Source of the DNA: Flavobacterium chryseum
GTDB lineage: Bacteria > Bacteroidota > Bacteroidia > Flavobacteriales > Flavobacteriaceae
Direction: 5' to 3'
Length of the DNA: 64,000 nt
Assembly (NCBI RefSeq): GCF_004362015.1
Contig: NZ_SNWW01000001.1
Span: 124,001 to 188,000, forward strand
This document shows positions 53,844 through 62,546 of this stretch, one piece after another. The position numbers and the translations under genes are program-made. The notes under the pieces were generated by a model, which saw only the letters and a list, made by a program, of their open reading frames with translations, did no database searches and was not told the DNA's origin. Numbering within the stretch: position 1 is the first letter of the stretch; every line of letters starts with the position of its first letter.

Positions 53844-56800
53844 TTACTCTCCCAACATTTCCATCAATTCCAAAGCTCGTTTGGTTGATTTTACATTTTC
53901 AAAAGTCAATAAAAGACGCAAACCGTTTGGCGTTTGTTTCTCTTTCATTTGGCAAAGATTACTATGCGTTGTCACAAATTTTATCATTTTTTGAAAACGC
54001 TTCGATTGATAATAATCAGATTGTTGATCTGAAACAAAATAACCAATCATTTTGCCTTTTTTCATCACCAGTTTCTCTATTCCTACAGCTGTTGCAATCC
54101 ATTTGATACGAATACTGTTCATTAACGCATTGGCACGCGGAGGCATTGGGCCAAAACGGTCAATTAATTTGTTTTGGAAAATGATTAATTCTTCTTCATT
54201 TTTTACAGAACCTAATTCGTTATATAAACTCAAACGTTCTGTAACATTATTGATATATTCATCAGAAAACAACAACTCAAAATCCGTATCGATTTGTAAA
54301 TCTTTTACGTATTCTTTTGTTTCAATATCGTTTTCCTCCGGATATAAATCTTTGAATTCGTTTTCTTTTAATTCTTCGATGGCTTCGTTCATGATTTTTT
54401 GGTAGGTATCGAAGCCAATTTCGTTGATGAAACCGCTTTGTTCTCCACCTAATAAATCTCCCGCACCACGAATTTCAAGATCTTTCATGGCAATGTTGAA
54501 ACCGCTTCCTAATTCGCTAAATTGCTCCAAAGCCTGAATACGTTTTCTCGCATCTTCGGTCATAGAAGAATACGGCGGACAGATGAAATAACAGAATGCT
54601 TTTTTGTTGCTTCGGCCAACGCGGCCACGCATTTGATGCAGATCTGAAAGTCCAAAATTGTTGGCATTGTTGATAAAAATAGTGTTGGCATTTGGTACGT
54701 CCAAACCACTTTCGATAATTGTGGTAGCTACCAAAACATCAAAATCTCCGTTCATGAAACCCAACATTAATTCCTCTAGTTTGGCACCTTCCATTTGCCC
54801 GTGACCAATTCCGACTCTGGCATTTGGTACCAAACGCTGAATCATTCCTGCGACTTCTTTAATATTTTCAATTCGGTTATTGATGAAGAAAACTTGTCCG
54901 TTTCGCTGAATTTCATACGAAATCGCATCACGAATAATTTCTTCATTAAAACCAACAACATTCGTTTCAATAGGATAACGATTTGGCGGAGGTGTTGTAA
55001 TAACCGATAAATCGCGCGCTGCCATCAACGAAAACTGAAGCGTTCTCGGAATTGGCGTTGCCGTTAACGTCAAAGTATCGACATTTGCAGCAATAGTCTT
55101 TAATTTATCTTTTACGTTTACGCCAAATTTTTGTTCCTCATCGACAATTAATAAACCAAGGTCTTTAAAAACTACATTTTTATTAACCAATTGGTGTGTT
55201 CCAATGACAATATCCAATTTTCCTTCAGCTAAATCTTTTAAGGTTTGTGCTTTTTGTTTGGCAGTTCTAAATCGGTTTAAGTAACCAACAGAAACCGGCA
55301 TATCTTTTAATCTTTCGGTAAAAGTTCTGTAATGTTGGTATGCCAAAATTGTAGTCGGCACTAAAACAGCAACTTGTTTGCTATTATCAACGGCTTTAAA
55401 AGCAGCACGAATTGCAACCTCCGTTTTTCCGAAACCAACATCGCCACACACCAAACGATCCATTGGGCGATCGCTTTCCATGTCGGCTTTTACTTCTTGC
55501 GTTGATTTGGTTTGATCCGGCGTATCTTCATAAATAAACGAACTTTCTAATTCATTTTGAAGATAACTGTCCGGCGCAAATTGAAAACCTTTTTCTAAAC
55601 GACGTTTTGCATACAACTGAATCAAGTTGAACGCAATATGTTTGACGCGCGCTTTGGTTTTTTGTTTTAAAATTTTCCAGGCGTTCGATCCTAACTTATA
55701 TATTTTCGGCGGCGTTCCGTCTTTTCCGTTATATTTCGAAATTTTATGAAGCGAGTGAATGCTTACATACACAATATCATTATCAGCATAAACCAATTTT
55801 ATGGCTTCCTGCGTTTTACCTTCGACCTGAATTTTCTGCAATCCGCCAAACTTACCAATTCCGTGATCGATATGCGTTACATAATCGCCAACCGAAAGTG
55901 ATGTCAATTCTTTCAGCGTAATATTCTGCTTTTTTGAATAACCATTTTTGATGTTGAATTTATGATAACGCTCAAAAATCTGGTGATCTGTATAAGCTGT
56001 TATTTGGTTTTCTTCATCAATAAAACCTTGATATAAAGGCAACACAATCGTATGATATTGCTTTCTGATATTCTCTGAATTGGCTTCGTCTAAGGTTTCA
56101 AAAATATCATGAAAACGTTTTGCCTGTGCGTCATTCGAACAGAACAAATAATTTTTGTATCCGTTGAAATGATTGTCGCTCAGATTATTCAGCAATAAAT
56201 CAAATTGTTTATTGAAAGATGGCTGTGGCTGAATATGAAATTCAAACTTTTTAGTGGTTTTGAAGATGGGTTTTGAAGCCATTTCTACAATCGAAAAATC
56301 TAAAGCGCGTTTTATGAATGAACTTTGATTTAAGAATAATTGCTCAGGTTCGGCGTGTTTTATTTCTTTGGAAAGTTTCTCAAAAGCTTCTTCTGCCCTT
56401 GCAAATTGTTTGTCAAGCTGACTAAAAAGTCCGTCTGTATTTTGAATGAAAAGAACTGTTTTTTCTGAAATATAATCTAAAAAACTTTCACGATTTTCCT
56501 GAAATATCTTGTTTTCAACATTCGGGATAATGGCAATTTTTTTATGCGTTTCGACAGATAGTTGCGTTTCTACATCAAAACTTCTGATACTATCAACTTC
56601 ATTTCCGAAGAATTCAATTCGGTAAGGATGATCGTTTGAAAAAGAAAACACATCGACAATACCTCCACGCACAGAAAATTCTCCGGGTTCTGTAATAAAA
56701 TCGACTCTTTTAAATTCGTATTCAAACAAAACTTCGTTAATAAAATCAATCGAAATTTTATCGTTTAAAGCTACTTTTAACGTGTTTTTATCTAATTGCT

Positions 56801-57209
56801 GGCGCGTCACTACTTTCTCAAAAAGTGCTTCTGGATAGGTAACAATTATAGCCGGTTTTTTTCTTGAGTTGATTCGGTTTAAAACCTCAGCACGAAGCAA
56901 AACATTGGCATTATCTGTTTCATCAACCTGATACGGACGGCGAAATGATGCGGGATAAAACAAAACATCCTGCTCTCCAATCATTTGTTCAAGATCGTTC
57001 AGGTAATATGCAGCTTCTTCTTTATTGTCTAAAACAACTAAAAAAGGAAGTTCGGTTTTTTTGAAAACAGCACGAATTACAAATGAAACTGCAGATCCTA
57101 ACAAGCCGTTAAGATGCATTTTTATCTGATTCTGCTCTAGTAATTGTGTGGCAATCTGCTGATTTTTTGGCAGATTATCATACATTGTATATAAGGCGTT
57201 TTTAGTCAA
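53844..57209 (-). CDS. mfd: Transcription-repair coupling factor
   Basis: A 1121-residue ATP-dependent translocase that displaces stalled RNA polymerase and recruits UvrA. Domains in order are the UvrB-like N-terminus (about 30-340), the CarD-like polymerase-interacting domain (SVGDYVTHIDHGIGKFGGLQ), the RecG-like helicase core with Walker A GDVGFGKTEVA and the box VDEEQKFG, TATPIPRTLQFS, the second helicase lobe (IESGLDVPNANTI, QMRGRVGRS) and the C-terminal TRCF domain. The first possible start is TTG at 57209, which overlaps the upstream stop by 8 bases; ATG at 57185 is an alternative 8 codons later. Confidence 0.97.
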   Translation of the reverse strand: MTKNALYTMYDNLPKNQQIATQLLEQNQIKMHLNGLLGSAVSFVIRAVFKKTELPFLVVLDNKEEAAYYLNDLEQMIGEQDVLFYPASFRRPYQVDETDNANVLLRAEVLNRINSRKKPAIIVTYPEALFEKVVTRQQLDKNTLKVALNDKISIDFINEVLFEYEFKRVDFITEPGEFSVRGGIVDVFSFSNDHPYRIEFFGNEVDSIRSFDVETQLSVETHKKIAIIPNVENKIFQENRESFLDYISEKTVLFIQNTDGLFSQLDKQFARAEEAFEKLSKEIKHAEPEQLFLNQSSFIKRALDFSIVEMASKPIFKTTKKFEFHIQPQPSFNKQFDLLLNNLSDNHFNGYKNYLFCSNDAQAKRFHDIFETLDEANSENIRKQYHTIVLPLYQGFIDEENQITAYTDHQIFERYHKFNIKNGYSKKQNITLKELTSLSVGDYVTHIDHGIGKFGGLQKIQVEGKTQEAIKLVYADNDIVYVSIHSLHKISKYNGKDGTPPKIYKLGSNAWKILKQKTKARVKHIAFNLIQLYAKRRLEKGFQFAPDSYLQNELESSFIYEDTPDQTKSTQEVKADMESDRPMDRLVCGDVGFGKTEVAIRAAFKAVDNSKQVAVLVPTTILAYQHYRTFTERLKDMPVSVGYLNRFRTAKQKAQTLKDLAEGKLDIVIGTHQLVNKNVVFKDLGLLIVDEEQKFGVNVKDKLKTIAANVDTLTLTATPIPRTLQFSLMAARDLSVITTPPPNRYPIETNVVGFNEEIIRDAISYEIQRNGQVFFINNRIENIKEVAGMIQRLVPNARVGIGHGQMEGAKLEELMLGFMNGDFDVLVATTIIESGLDVPNANTIFINNANNFGLSDLHQMRGRVGRSNKKAFCYFICPPYSSMTEDARKRIQALEQFSELGSGFNIAMKDLEIRGAGDLLGGEQSGFINEIGFDTYQKIMNEAIEELKENEFKDLYPEENDIETKEYVKDLQIDTDFELLFSDEYINNVTERLSLYNELGSVKNEEELIIFQNKLIDRFGPMPPRANALMNSIRIKWIATAVGIEKLVMKKGKMIGYFVSDQQSDYYQSKRFQKMIKFVTTHSNLCQMKEKQTPNGLRLLLTFENVKSTKRALELMEMLGE

Positions 57210-57828
57210 CTTTTGGTAAATTTTGATCTGTATTTTGTGCTTTTATCGGTACTGCATTTGAATTCGGAATCGCACGTGTTGTATCTAACATCTTTAAAAA
57301 ATCAGCTTCGCCTTCTTCTTTCGGAATCTTGGCTTTTTCGACAATTTTGTCCATTTGTCTTTCTAATGAAACCAATTCTTTGTTAATGTCTCCAATTAAA
57401 AAAGTGACTTTTTCATCCGGAATCTGATTTAAATGAATAAACAAATCCATCATTTTGACTTTGGTTATCAAAATTGAAATTCTGGCTTTTATCTGTGGCT
57501 CATTGAATTGCGCCGGAATATTACTATTTAGCGCTATTGCTTTTTTTGAAATGGCTGCTGATTTTTTTTGAAATGCACCAATTGTTTTTCTCGGTTTCTC
57601 TCCAAGTTCTTTTAGAAAATCGCGCCATTCGGTCCAGTTTCTTTCATTTTGTTCTGAAACTTCATTGATTGGTTCATCAATAAAAACCCATGCTTTATTG
57701 ATGTTATCGAAGATTTTCTCCTTCTTTTTTGCTTCTTTTTTGTTTTCAGCAAGACGTCTTTCATCGTTATTTTGACATGAATTCAGTACAAAAATCAAAA
57801 GCAGAAAAAGAGATATTTTATATTTCAT
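57202..57828 (-). CDS. Putative lipoprotein upstream of mfd
   Basis: A 208-residue protein with a lipoprotein signal (MKYKISLFLLLIFVLNSCQ). The mature part is highly charged and helical, with a coiled-coil-like run (RRLAENKKEAKKKEKIFDNINKAW) and a second helical segment around EKVTFLIGDINKELVSLERQMD. No enzyme motif is visible. I prefer the ATG at 57828, which starts the signal peptide; an ATG four codons earlier (57840) is possible. Its end overlaps mfd by 8 bases, so the two are probably an operon, though no functional link is evident. Confidence 0.75.
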   Translation of the reverse strand: MKYKISLFLLLIFVLNSCQNNDERRLAENKKEAKKKEKIFDNINKAWVFIDEPINEVSEQNERNWTEWRDFLKELGEKPRKTIGAFQKKSAAISKKAIALNSNIPAQFNEPQIKARISILITKVKMMDLFIHLNQIPDEKVTFLIGDINKELVSLERQMDKIVEKAKIPKEEGEADFLKMLDTTRAIPNSNAVPIKAQNTDQNLPKVD

Positions 57829-57947
57829 TTGGTAAAACATTAAGCTACAAAGTTACAAAGTAAATTTACAATTACGAATTCTGTTTTGGGCTATAAATCA
57901 TGCAGATTAACATATTCTTTTTTGGAATTTTTACCCTTAAAAATTTA

Positions 57948-58087
57948 ACCGCAAAGAACGCAAGGTTTTTATCTTGCAGTAAGTTTATAAAAAACACAAA
58001 GTTCGCAAAGCTAGTTCAACATATAGCTTTGCGAACTTTGTGTTTTTATAAAACTGTTTAATTTAAAATCTTAGCGTTCTTTGCGGT
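57948..58087. repeat. Nested double inverted repeat (CGCAAAG family)
   Basis: An outer pair (ACCGCAAAGAACGCAAG near 57948 and TTAGCGTTCTTTGCGGTA ending at 58087) encloses an inner pair of about 28 bases. The inner arms are 57986-58013 and 58024-58050, TATAAAAAACACAAAGTTCG versus its complement, with one base of indel and a 10-base loop. It fills most of the divergent gap between the lipoprotein gene and tdh. No gene is seen in the gap. Confidence 0.7.
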
Positions 58088-58192
58088 AAAAACAATTAGA
58101 CATCTCAACGGAGAATAATCCAAAAAAGAATCTTCATCATTGTTAAATTTGTAATTTCTTATTCTAAAAAGTAAAATTATTTGCGAAAACGT

Positions 58193-58200
58193 TATATTTG
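58193..58200 (+). promoter_or_regulatory. -7 promoter element of tdh
   Basis: TATATTTG lies 20 bases upstream of the ATG at 58221. A -33 TTG at ideal distance is not clear. Confidence 0.5.
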
Positions 58201-58220
58201 CAATACTAAAATCTACATAA

Positions 58221-59159
58221 ATGAATCCAAAAATATTGATCATTGGCGCTTGCGGTCAGATTGGGACAGAGTTGACTCAAAAGCTGCGTAAGTTATACGG
58301 AACGGAAAATGTAATTGCTTCTGATATCCGAAAATTAAATACTGACGTTGTTAATTCAGGTCCGTTTGAAGTGGTCAATGCTTTAGATTTTAATCAAATT
58401 GAACATCTTGTTGAAATACATCAAATTACGGATATTTATTTGATGGCAGCTCTTTTATCGGCTACAGCCGAAAAAAATCCTGCTTTTGCCTGGGATTTAA
58501 ATATGAACTCTCTTTTTCATGTTTTGAATTTAGCGAAAGCAAAAAAAATTAAAAAGATTTTCTGGCCTTCAAGTATTGCTGTTTTTGGACCAACAACTCC
58601 AAAAGAAAATACGCCGCAATATACTATTATGGAGCCTTCTACGGTTTACGGAATCAGCAAACAAGCTGGTGAAAGATGGTGCGAATACTATCATAATATT
58701 TATGGTGTTGATATTCGCAGCATTCGTTATCCGGGCTTAATTAGCTGGTCAACGCCTCCGGGTGGCGGAACTACAGATTATGCTGTTGATATTTTCTATA
58801 AGGCTATTGCCGATAAAAAATATGAATGCTTTTTATCTTCAGAAACTAAGATGCCAATGATGTATATGGATGATGCTATTGAAGCAACTATAAATATTAT
58901 GCAGGCTCCTGATGAAGCTATTAAAATTCATTCTTCTTATAATTTAGCAGCTATGAGTTTTACGCCAACTGAAATTGCTGCTGAAATCAAAAAACATATT
59001 CCTGAATTTACGATTACTTATAATCCTGATTTCCGTCAGAAAATTGCAGACAGCTGGCCGGCAAGTATAGACGATTCATCTGCCAGAGAAGACTGGAACT
59101 GGAAACATACTTTTGATCTTGAATCGATGACAAAAGATATGTTGGAACATTTGAGTTAA
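58221..59159 (+). CDS. tdh: L-threonine 3-dehydrogenase, SDR (epimerase-like) type
   Basis: Cytosolic NAD-dependent enzyme that oxidises L-threonine to 2-amino-3-oxobutyrate, 312 residues. The nucleotide-binding motif is GACGQIG (about residues 8-14), NAD contacts follow in ASDIRK and MAALLSATAE, and the catalytic Ser/Tyr/Lys are in WPSSIAVFGP and TVYGISKQAGE. Length and wording match what I recall of the short-chain-type threonine dehydrogenase of Flavobacterium frigidimaris, which differs from the zinc enzyme of E. coli. A kbl partner gene is not adjacent. Confidence 0.9.
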   Translation: MNPKILIIGACGQIGTELTQKLRKLYGTENVIASDIRKLNTDVVNSGPFEVVNALDFNQIEHLVEIHQITDIYLMAALLSATAEKNPAFAWDLNMNSLFHVLNLAKAKKIKKIFWPSSIAVFGPTTPKENTPQYTIMEPSTVYGISKQAGERWCEYYHNIYGVDIRSIRYPGLISWSTPPGGGTTDYAVDIFYKAIADKKYECFLSSETKMPMMYMDDAIEATINIMQAPDEAIKIHSSYNLAAMSFTPTEIAAEIKKHIPEFTITYNPDFRQKIADSWPASIDDSSAREDWNWKHTFDLESMTKDMLEHLS

Positions 59160-59181
59160 GCTTATAAACAATTAAAATATT

Positions 59182-59216
59182 AAAGCGTGCTATTTAAAAT
59201 AGCGCGCTTTTTTTTT
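59182..59216 (+). terminator. Terminator of tdh
   Basis: A 14-base stem AAAGCGTGCTATTT / AAATAGCGCGCTTT with one G-U pair (the central A residues are shared) and a long T-run. Confidence 0.85.
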
Positions 59217-59255
59217 AAATATATTTTAAGATAAACTGTGGTAATATAATTTTCT

Positions 59256-59263
59256 TATTTTTG
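59256..59263 (+). promoter_or_regulatory. -7 promoter element of the DUF418 gene
   Basis: TATTTTTG matches TAnnTTTG; the start codon lies 66 bases downstream. No clear -33 element. Confidence 0.4.
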
Positions 59264-59329
59264 GCTGCGTTAGAATAATTCAAATTTATTTAAAATCATC
59301 AATCAAATCACAACAAAAATGTTAATCAA

Positions 59330-60529
59330 ATGACAAATTCTTATTATCCTATTGAACAAAACAAAAGAACTGCAATTGTCGACATCCTTCGCGGATGGGC
59401 ATTATTAGGCGTTGCCATTGGCAATTATGTTGATTTTCTGTACATCGGTGTACCTCACAAAATCAACAACAGTGTTTTATCTGAAATACTGCAAATCGTT
59501 AATCGTTATTTTTTCGCAGCGAAATCCTGGACATTACTAACGTTATTATTTGGCTTTGGTTTTGCTATTTTAATTAATAGTGTTGCCGCCAAAGGCAAAA
59601 ATCCTGTTGCCTTTTTTTCCTGGAGAATGATTTTGCTTTTTGTATTAGCTTTTATTAATTCTTCTTTTTGGCTTGGAGACATCTTAAAAGATTATGCTTT
59701 TTTAGGACTTGTATTATTACTTTTTTATAAAAGTTCGGCAAAAACTTTAAGTATTATTTGCGCTATTCTTTTCCTATCTATTCCGTTTATAATGGCTTAT
59801 GTTAATGGTTTAAAGGTTGAGCATCCTGAAATTGCAACAAATCCTGAATATTTAAAACTATATCATTCCGGAAACTGGCTCGATTTTTTTAGATTTAATT
59901 TACTCGCTTCTTTCTACGAGCAAATTATTATTCCGGGATATGCCATTACAGCGCATGTCGTTATGCTTACTTGTATGTTATTCGGATTTCTGCTTCAAAA
60001 ATTAAATTTCTTTAATCGCTTAAACGAATTGAAGAAACTATTAAAATATGTACTTATAACAAGTTTATTATTGGCGATTAGTATCGGTGTTGGTTTTTAT
60101 TTCGCCATCACTTATAAAGCTGCTTTTCTTAAATTCTTTCATCCGCTTTATTGGCTTATTTTAACCACAATGATTTTTATTGCAACCGGAATTTGTTTAT
60201 TATATAATAACGGAAAGCTTAAAACGATTTTTAAATATTTTAGCGCGGGCGGCAAAATGACTTTAACCAATTATATAACTCAAAATATCTTAGCTGCCTT
60301 TATTTTTTCAGGAATTGGTTTAGGAATTGCAGACACAATGCCCTATTGGTTTTACTTTCTGTTAGCCATTTTCATTTTTATTATTCAGCTATTTATAAGT
60401 AAATGGTGGTTGTCTAAGTATAATTATGGGCCAATAGAATGGTTATGGAGATCTGCGAGTTATCGAACATTATTTCCGTTTAAGAAAACTAAATCTGATA
60501 TTATTGCAGAAGTAAAAAAAACAATATAA
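59330..60529 (+). CDS. DUF418 family membrane protein
   Basis: A 399-residue inner-membrane protein with about ten helices. The N-terminus R-x-x-x-V-D-x-L-R-G-W-A-L-L-G-V is the mark of the DUF418/YeiB group, related to the acyltransferase-3-like membrane proteins. The DUF418 part (last about 150 residues) includes GGKMTLTNYITQNILAAFIF and YGPIEWLWRSASY. Function is not established for the family; transfer of an acyl or other group across the membrane is a possibility. It stands alone with its own terminator. Confidence 0.85.
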   Translation: MTNSYYPIEQNKRTAIVDILRGWALLGVAIGNYVDFLYIGVPHKINNSVLSEILQIVNRYFFAAKSWTLLTLLFGFGFAILINSVAAKGKNPVAFFSWRMILLFVLAFINSSFWLGDILKDYAFLGLVLLLFYKSSAKTLSIICAILFLSIPFIMAYVNGLKVEHPEIATNPEYLKLYHSGNWLDFFRFNLLASFYEQIIIPGYAITAHVVMLTCMLFGFLLQKLNFFNRLNELKKLLKYVLITSLLLAISIGVGFYFAITYKAAFLKFFHPLYWLILTTMIFIATGICLLYNNGKLKTIFKYFSAGGKMTLTNYITQNILAAFIFSGIGLGIADTMPYWFYFLLAIFIFIIQLFISKWWLSKYNYGPIEWLWRSASYRTLFPFKKTKSDIIAEVKKTI

Positions 60530-60555
60530 TCTATTTTAGATAAATTTGAAAAAAG

Positions 60556-60585
60556 AAAAGCCCTTAAAAATAATTAAGGGCTTTT
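60556..60585. terminator. Bidirectional terminator between DUF418 and M1 peptidase genes
   Basis: An 11-bp stem AAAAGCCCTTA / TAAGGGCTTTT with an 8-nt loop lies between the converging genes. Confidence 0.85.
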
Positions 60586-60605
60586 TAGTTTAAAGTCTAT
60601 TTTGA

Positions 60606-62486
60606 TTATTTTACTTCAAAAACATTATTTGCAGGTTTTACATCGGCCATTAATCCGCTTGGATCTATGGTGATTTTTTTAATTGCTGTTTTGCTTTTTT
60701 CAATTGTAAAACTATAGTTTGATTGTGCCCAGGCCCAATTTTCCAAAACGTTTCTTTTTTCATTTGGATTTGGATTTGGTTTGATAAAATTCATCATTCT
60801 TAAAGGAATGTAGAAATTCTCAGAAGTTCCATCTGTATATTCCACTTTCAAATCAATTGGCATTGGCATTCTTCCAATTCTTTCTAAAGAAACTGTTGTT
60901 TTTCCTGCATTATCGACAACGTCTTTAATTCCGTAATCAATTGTGTTGGCAGTTTGTGCCCAATCAATTAAATACCAATCTAATTCAGCTCCTGAAACTC
61001 TTTCAGCCGTTCTTTTGATATCGTTTGGTGTTGGATGTTTGAATTTAAAATCATTAAAATATCTTTTTAACGTTGGATCCAGATTCTCTTTCCCAATTAC
61101 ATATTCTAATTGAGCTAAAAAGATACATCCTTTTACATAAGATGAAATACTGTAAGGTCTGTTTTCATCGTAACGATCGCCATGTGTTGTCTGTGGTTGT
61201 TCTTTTCCGGAATTAACTAAGCTATAATATGCTGCGTAAGCTCCTTTAAACGGATTTACTTCTTTTTTATCTCCTTTTAATTCATTCAAAGCGCTGTCTT
61301 CAATGTAAGTTGTAAAACCTTCATCCATCCACGGGTGTTTTGATTCGTTTGAAGCTAAAATATGTTGAAACCAGGAATGTCCTAATTCGTGGGTTGCGGT
61401 TCCTAAAATTCCTTCAAGAGTTCCGTTTCCTAGCATTAAAGTACACATTGCATATTCCATTCCGCCATCTCCACCTTGAATAAATGAATATTGTTTATAT
61501 GGATATGCTCCAACCTTATGATTGTAATAATCCATCACTTTTACCATTAATGGCTCTAATTGTTTCCAATTTGCAGTCGTTTTTGGATTGTTTTTGTAAA
61601 AGAAGTGCAAATCGACATCGTTTGGTCCTTTTACAATATCATGCGTATATTCTTTATCTGCAGCCCATGTAAAATCGTGAACATTTGGTGCGATAAAATG
61701 CCAAGTTAAGGTTTTTGCTTTTTTCGGATACACAACTGTTAGACCGGCGTCTTCATAACCGTGACCAATTGTGTTTTTATCTTGCAAATATCCTGAACCT
61801 CCAATTGTGTATTCTTTATCGATTGTGATTTTAACATCAAAATTTCCCCAAACACCGTGAAATTCTCTAGCTATATAAGGATCTGCGTGCCATCCTTCAA
61901 AATCAAATTCGGCTAATTTTGGATACCATTGCGACATTGAAAGTTCAACTCCTTCATTATTATTTCTTCCTGAACGACGTACCTGAACCGGCACTTGTCC
62001 GTCAAAATCTAATGTGAAAGTTGACTTAGAATTTGGTAAAATTGGTTTCGCTAAAGTTACTTCTAATACAGTTCCTGAAACTCTTGTTTGAGCTGTTGTG
62101 CCGTCTTGCTTAAAATTGGTGATTTTTAAAAACCCAATTTCATTTGGTTTTAAGGTTTCAATTCGGCTTTGTTTTACCTCTTTTCCATCAGTACCTTTTA
62201 CTTTGTTCACCATTCTTCCGTCAGGATCTTTTATAGAGTGCAAACGAGCATCCATTTCGCTTCCTGGCTGAAAAGCGTTTGGAAATAAATGATAAAATAC
62301 TTTTCTTAAAGTATCAGGAGAATTATTGGTATATACCAATTCTTGTTTTCCTTTGTATTGATAGTTTTTCACATCCATCGAAACCTCCATTTTATAATCG
62401 GCATGTTGCTGCCAATATGGGGCACTTTGTGCGAAAGCGGAGTTTAAACCAAAACTCAAAAAAGAAAGTAGAATAATTTTACGCAT
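60606..62486 (-). CDS. M1 family zinc metallopeptidase, exported
   Basis: A 626-residue exported aminopeptidase-type enzyme with signal peptide MRKIILLSFLSFGLNSAFAQ. The zinc site is H366-E-L-G-H370 and E389 (WMDEGFTTYIE), in the spacing HEXXH-x18-E typical of M1. The exopeptidase box reads GGMEYAM instead of GAMEN, a variant I associate with Bacteroidota members. The N-terminal beta-domain (about 25-260) precedes the catalytic domain. No T9SS sorting domain is visible, so it probably stays in the periplasm. It is separated from the upstream S8 peptidase gene by a terminator. Confidence 0.92.
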   Translation of the reverse strand: MRKIILLSFLSFGLNSAFAQSAPYWQQHADYKMEVSMDVKNYQYKGKQELVYTNNSPDTLRKVFYHLFPNAFQPGSEMDARLHSIKDPDGRMVNKVKGTDGKEVKQSRIETLKPNEIGFLKITNFKQDGTTAQTRVSGTVLEVTLAKPILPNSKSTFTLDFDGQVPVQVRRSGRNNNEGVELSMSQWYPKLAEFDFEGWHADPYIAREFHGVWGNFDVKITIDKEYTIGGSGYLQDKNTIGHGYEDAGLTVVYPKKAKTLTWHFIAPNVHDFTWAADKEYTHDIVKGPNDVDLHFFYKNNPKTTANWKQLEPLMVKVMDYYNHKVGAYPYKQYSFIQGGDGGMEYAMCTLMLGNGTLEGILGTATHELGHSWFQHILASNESKHPWMDEGFTTYIEDSALNELKGDKKEVNPFKGAYAAYYSLVNSGKEQPQTTHGDRYDENRPYSISSYVKGCIFLAQLEYVIGKENLDPTLKRYFNDFKFKHPTPNDIKRTAERVSGAELDWYLIDWAQTANTIDYGIKDVVDNAGKTTVSLERIGRMPMPIDLKVEYTDGTSENFYIPLRMMNFIKPNPNPNEKRNVLENWAWAQSNYSFTIEKSKTAIKKITIDPSGLMADVKPANNVFEVK

Positions 62487-62496
62487 GTTGGTATAA

Positions 62497-62527
62497 ATAA
62501 AAATGGAAGAGCAGAAACTCTTCCATT
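62497..62527 (-). terminator. Terminator of the S8 peptidase gene
   Basis: On the minus strand AATGGAAGAG pairs with CTCTTCCATT (10 bp, 6-nt loop) and is followed by T residues, 20 bases after the S8 gene stop. Confidence 0.8.
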
Positions 62528-62546
62528 GGATTAGTACTATATGTTT

